A stretch of 64,000 nucleotides of DNA, taken from Fidelibacterota bacterium. Lineage in GTDB: Bacteria; Fidelibacterota; UBA8477; JABMPR01. This document shows positions 63,919 to 64,000 of the stretch, piece after piece (within the stretch, counting starts at the first letter, position 1; every line of letters begins with the position of its first letter). A program made the position numbers and the translations under genes. Below the pieces are notes generated by a model, which worked only from the letters and a program-made list of their open reading frames with translations, did no database searches and was not told the origin of the DNA. The DNA lies in NCBI GenBank assembly GCA_021734325.1, contig JAIPJF010000007.1:62001-126000 (forward strand). Reading direction: 5' to 3'.

Positions 63919-64000
63919 CCGGGCTGGGCAGTGGTGCCTGGCTAGAAGTTGCCCCCAAGGAGTGGATCACTGCAGGAAGCTCATTTGAGGGTCCTGGAAC

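Noticed and set aside
63900-64000. Open reading in another frame after the last gene (…GSGAWLEVAPKEWITAG…)
   Set aside because: Looks protein-like, but no start codon is visible and the window ends; it could be a next gene or a frameshifted continuation.

Overview
The window reads as a chromosomal segment of an uncultured Gram-negative bacterium of the Fibrobacterota-Chlorobiota-Bacteroidota (FCB) superphylum, most likely Candidatus Marinimicrobia (Neomarinimicrobiota) or a near relative. This is inference. It rests on three exported proteins ending in the NYPNPFNP-type C-terminal sorting domain, a PorD/DUF4835-like type IX secretion protein, DUF5020 and DUF3667 proteins, many lipoproteins, and frequent TTG-versus-ATG start choices settled by Shine-Dalgarno (SD) sequences. 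Ignavibacteriota, Calditrichota or KSB1 are possible alternatives.

Positions 1 to about 53,900 are ordinary chromosome in short operons. They hold a prenyl diphosphate synthase (cut by the window start), a bifunctional-nuclease/UVR protein, a CcmH-like protein, a PfkB kinase and a lipase-like lipoprotein (1-4.3 kb); two large secreted proteins (4.5-9.1 kb); a DJ-1 protein, two envelope proteins, a GNAT, a DUF3667 protein and manA (9.1-14.7 kb); a PilM-like orphan, glpK with a membrane protein and a monoacylglycerol-lipase-like hydrolase (14.9-19 kb); carAB (19-23.4 kb); a PAS histidine kinase and tRNA-Thr (24.7-26.7 kb); and an exported DUF4159-DUF4175-TPR-amidotransferase-like operon (26.9-34.1 kb). 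From 34.9 to 53.8 kb come an S66 peptidase, a degenerate amidohydrolase, chorismate mutase, malate dehydrogenase, YjbQ, DUF1460-like and PorD-like proteins, a TPR histidine kinase, an MpaA-like amidase with a glutamate-racemase-like protein, a VNG-repeat lipoprotein, a class IV aminotransferase, a methyltransferase, a CpcT-like protein, tgt, a lipocalin, a small dihaem cytochrome, an EEP phosphatase and an NlpC/P60 hydrolase.

At 53,944 lies a tRNA-Arg with its own strong terminator. Beyond it the character changes: wide gene-poor A+T-rich stretches, repeats and genes typical of integrative elements. In order these are a dockerin-plus-sorting-domain protein, an excisionase-type HTH protein, an IS21 IstA-like protein that seems to lack the catalytic residues, 52-bp direct repeats, a short RadC-like protein, a DUF932 protein, a RecB/Cas4-like nuclease with four cysteines, a zinc-binding protein of mobile-element type, a GTPase with a DUF697 membrane domain, and a zinc-ribbon protein. 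This looks like a mobile island (ICE, phage or plasmid derived) beside a tRNA gene. No integrase or second attachment site is visible, so the island probably continues past 64 kb.

The most striking unexplained object is at 61,717-61,865, between the island's recombination-like genes and the GTPase. It is a compact, deeply nested set of perfect inverted repeats (outer 11-bp stem, 8-bp hairpin, 9-bp stem carrying another 9-bp hairpin), preceded by a plausible promoter and followed by a small hairpin and T-tract. It reads as a free-standing structured non-coding RNA that I cannot assign to a known class.
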